Source of the DNA: CAYLPJ01 sp964385465
Lineage (GTDB): Bacteria > Planctomycetota > Phycisphaerae > SM23-33
DNA length: 64,000 bases
Assembly (NCBI GenBank): GCA_964385465.1
Contig: CAYLPJ010000032.1
Coordinates: 1-64,000 of the forward strand
Reading direction: 5' to 3'
Part shown: positions 62,732 through 64,000 of the stretch, piece by piece
How positions within the stretch are numbered: the first letter of the stretch is position 1
Layout: each line of letters opens with the position of its first letter
Program-made: the position numbers and the translations under genes
The notes under the pieces: generated by a model
Database searches by the model: none
Told to the model about the DNA's origin: nothing
The model's input: only the letters and a program-made list of their open reading frames with translations

Positions 62732-64000
62732 CCGGTCACCTCCCGCAGCCCGGCGACCGGCCTGCGGAGCAGCCACCATGCCAGGGGCACGGGGTCGCCT
62801 CGCAGCACGGCCGAGCCGGTCAGCCCGATCCTGGCGGGCTGGCCGTCGGCCCAGGCGGCCTCGGCGCGGAAGCAAGGCGTCCCGCCGGCGCCGGGTCGGG
62901 ACATCCGGGCAACATGGGTCAATTGCGCGGTCCGCCGGCGATCGGCCTCGGCGTGGAGGATCACGTCGACGGCGGCGTTGCGGGGCAAGTCGATGCGGTC
63001 CTCGAGGGGCAGGTCGATGCGGACGCGCGTCCGCTCGGGGCGGACGACAAGCATCACCTGCTCGCCGACGCGCACGGGCCGGCCCTGCCAGTGCTGTACG
63101 TCGTCGATCAGCACCGTGCCGGCCTCGGGGGCACGAAGGTCGGACTGCTCCAGCCGATACCGCGCCATCGCCAGGCGCGTGCGGTCGCGTTCGAGGACGT
63201 TGCGCAGCAGCGCCAGCGCGGCCCGCTCGTCGGGGTCGGCGAAGGCCCGCGCCTGGGCCCGCTGGAGGTCGGCCTCCGAGACGCGAAGCTGCCGCCGGGC
63301 CGCCTCCAGCTCGCGGACGGCCACCGACTTGTCCAACTCCGCCAGGACGTCGCCGGCCTCGACGTGCTGGCCCGGGCGGACGATCACCCGGTCGATCACG
63401 CCGTCGATCCGCGTGGTCACCGTCGCCGGGTCGCGGGGGACCACCTCGCAGGGGGCGACGATGCGGACGGGCACGGGCAGGGCCAGTACGGCCAGCACGG
63501 CAACCGCCACGACGGCGCGGGCGGTCCAGCCCCTCGCCCACCGGCGGCGGGCGGGTCGCTTGGTCTGTCGCCACGCCCCGGCGATCGCGCGGCGGAGGGC
63601 CTGCGTGGCGGCCAGCTCGCGCGGGCTCCACGCCGCCGGGCCCCACCGTTCCAGCCAGAGGGCGGCAACGGGCACGCCGTCGATGCAGATCGGCAGCCAG
63701 GCCACCGCCGTGGCGCCCTTCCCGCCGGCGCATTGCTCGAACGCGGTCGGGTCGTCGAAGGCGTCGCCGTCCAGCCGGACCGGCTCGGTCGCGCCCCGGA
63801 CCTCGGGGCGCATGCGACGGACCGCCCGCCGCCAGCTCGTCACGGCCGAGCCGCGGCGGTCCGGACCGGCCGTGCCCGAAACCCCCAGCAACTCGCCGCC
63901 AGGCAGGTCGAACAGCACGGCCCGATCGTAGTGCAGATACCCGACGGTGCGGTTGAGAATGGTGAAGACCAGGTGCTTGAAGCCGCGCACGTCGGCCAGG
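62725..64000 (-). CDS. GAF-domain HlyD-family adaptor (5' end outside window)
   Basis: At least 425 residues are visible; the reading frame is open to the window edge. The N-terminal part (about 1-150) resembles a GAF domain (YDRAVLFDLPGGELLGVSG, AWLPICIDGVPVAALWLE). One membrane segment (about 160-180, AVVAVAVLAVLALPVPV) leads to an HlyD-type periplasmic adaptor: lipoyl half GVIDRVIVRPGQHVEAGDVL, an alpha-hairpin with DLQRAQARAFAD, second lipoyl half and beta-barrel. A cytoplasmic sensor fused to an adaptor suggests signal-controlled secretion. It overlaps the next gene by 7 bases. Confidence 0.85.
   Translation of the reverse strand, partial: LADVRGFKHLVFTILNRTVGYLHYDRAVLFDLPGGELLGVSGTAGPDRRGSAVTSWRRAVRRMRPEVRGATEPVRLDGDAFDDPTAFEQCAGGKGATAVAWLPICIDGVPVAALWLERWGPAAWSPRELAATQALRRAIAGAWRQTKRPARRRWARGWTARAVVAVAVLAVLALPVPVRIVAPCEVVPRDPATVTTRIDGVIDRVIVRPGQHVEAGDVLAELDKSVAVRELEAARRQLRVSEADLQRAQARAFADPDERAALALLRNVLERDRTRLAMARYRLEQSDLRAPEAGTVLIDDVQHWQGRPVRVGEQVMLVVRPERTRVRIDLPLEDRIDLPRNAAVDVILHAEADRRRTAQLTHVARMSRPGAGGTPCFRAEAAWADGQPARIGLTGSAVLRGDPVPLAWWLLRRPVAGLREVTGW

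Overview
The window is very GC-rich (about 70 percent by eye) and has the character of a Planctomycetota chromosome, most likely a Phycisphaerae-type lineage. The clues are a PEP-CTERM protein, a type II secretion operon, a divergent EF-G paralogue, Thr/Pro/Ala-rich 'TQPA/TRPA' linkers, a giant Asp-rich VCBS adhesin, secreted glycosidases and GatCAB-dependent tRNA charging. The lineage is an inference; no rRNA or tRNA was found.

Region 1 (1-13.8 kb) holds mixed housekeeping and metabolic genes: the 5' part of clpC, a DUF6786-like protein, a VOC protein, a secreted alpha/beta hydrolase, an EF-G paralogue followed by rpmB, an NAD-dependent epimerase, an HTH-REC regulator, an SDR plus FAD-flavoprotein pair behind a near-consensus promoter, and mntP.

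Region 2 (13.8-26.2 kb, all minus strand) runs gatC-gatA-glycosidase-gatB-coiled-coil protein-aspartate aminotransferase-zinc-ribbon-like protein-aspS-glycosidase. The aspartate genes and GatCAB together suggest the indirect Asp-tRNA(Asn) to Asn-tRNA(Asn) route. A GH36-like glycosidase is translationally overlapped between gatA and gatB. infA and lipA are divergent from gatC, with good sigma70 promoters on both sides.

Region 3 (27.6-53.0 kb, all minus strand) is about 25 kb of unidirectional genes. In transcription order it has a TIGR02597-like secreted protein, a PEP-CTERM protein, a secreted beta-helix protein, a strong hairpin, a lipoprotein, a TonB-dependent receptor, a TonB2-type energy module (DUF3450, TtpC-like, ExbB, ExbD, TonB, TPR lipoprotein) and, 51 bases later, a type II secretion operon (gspDEFGHIJK, then C-, L- and M-like genes and a TPR lipoprotein). 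Many genes overlap by 1-17 bases.

Region 4 (54.1-64.0 kb, minus strand) encodes a GAF-HlyD adaptor (cut by the window end), a single protein joining a PqqD-like winged helix, an M50 site-2-protease-like membrane domain and an HlyD-type arm, a giant DUF4347/VCBS adhesin, and a TolC-like lipoprotein. It looks like a type I-like secretion locus with no ABC ATPase, and is the best candidate for an undescribed system. The adhesin contains a 100-N assembly gap. Its flanks are exactly in register with a 318-bp tandem repeat, so the true repeat number is unknown. No CRISPR array, insertion sequence or phage gene was seen.
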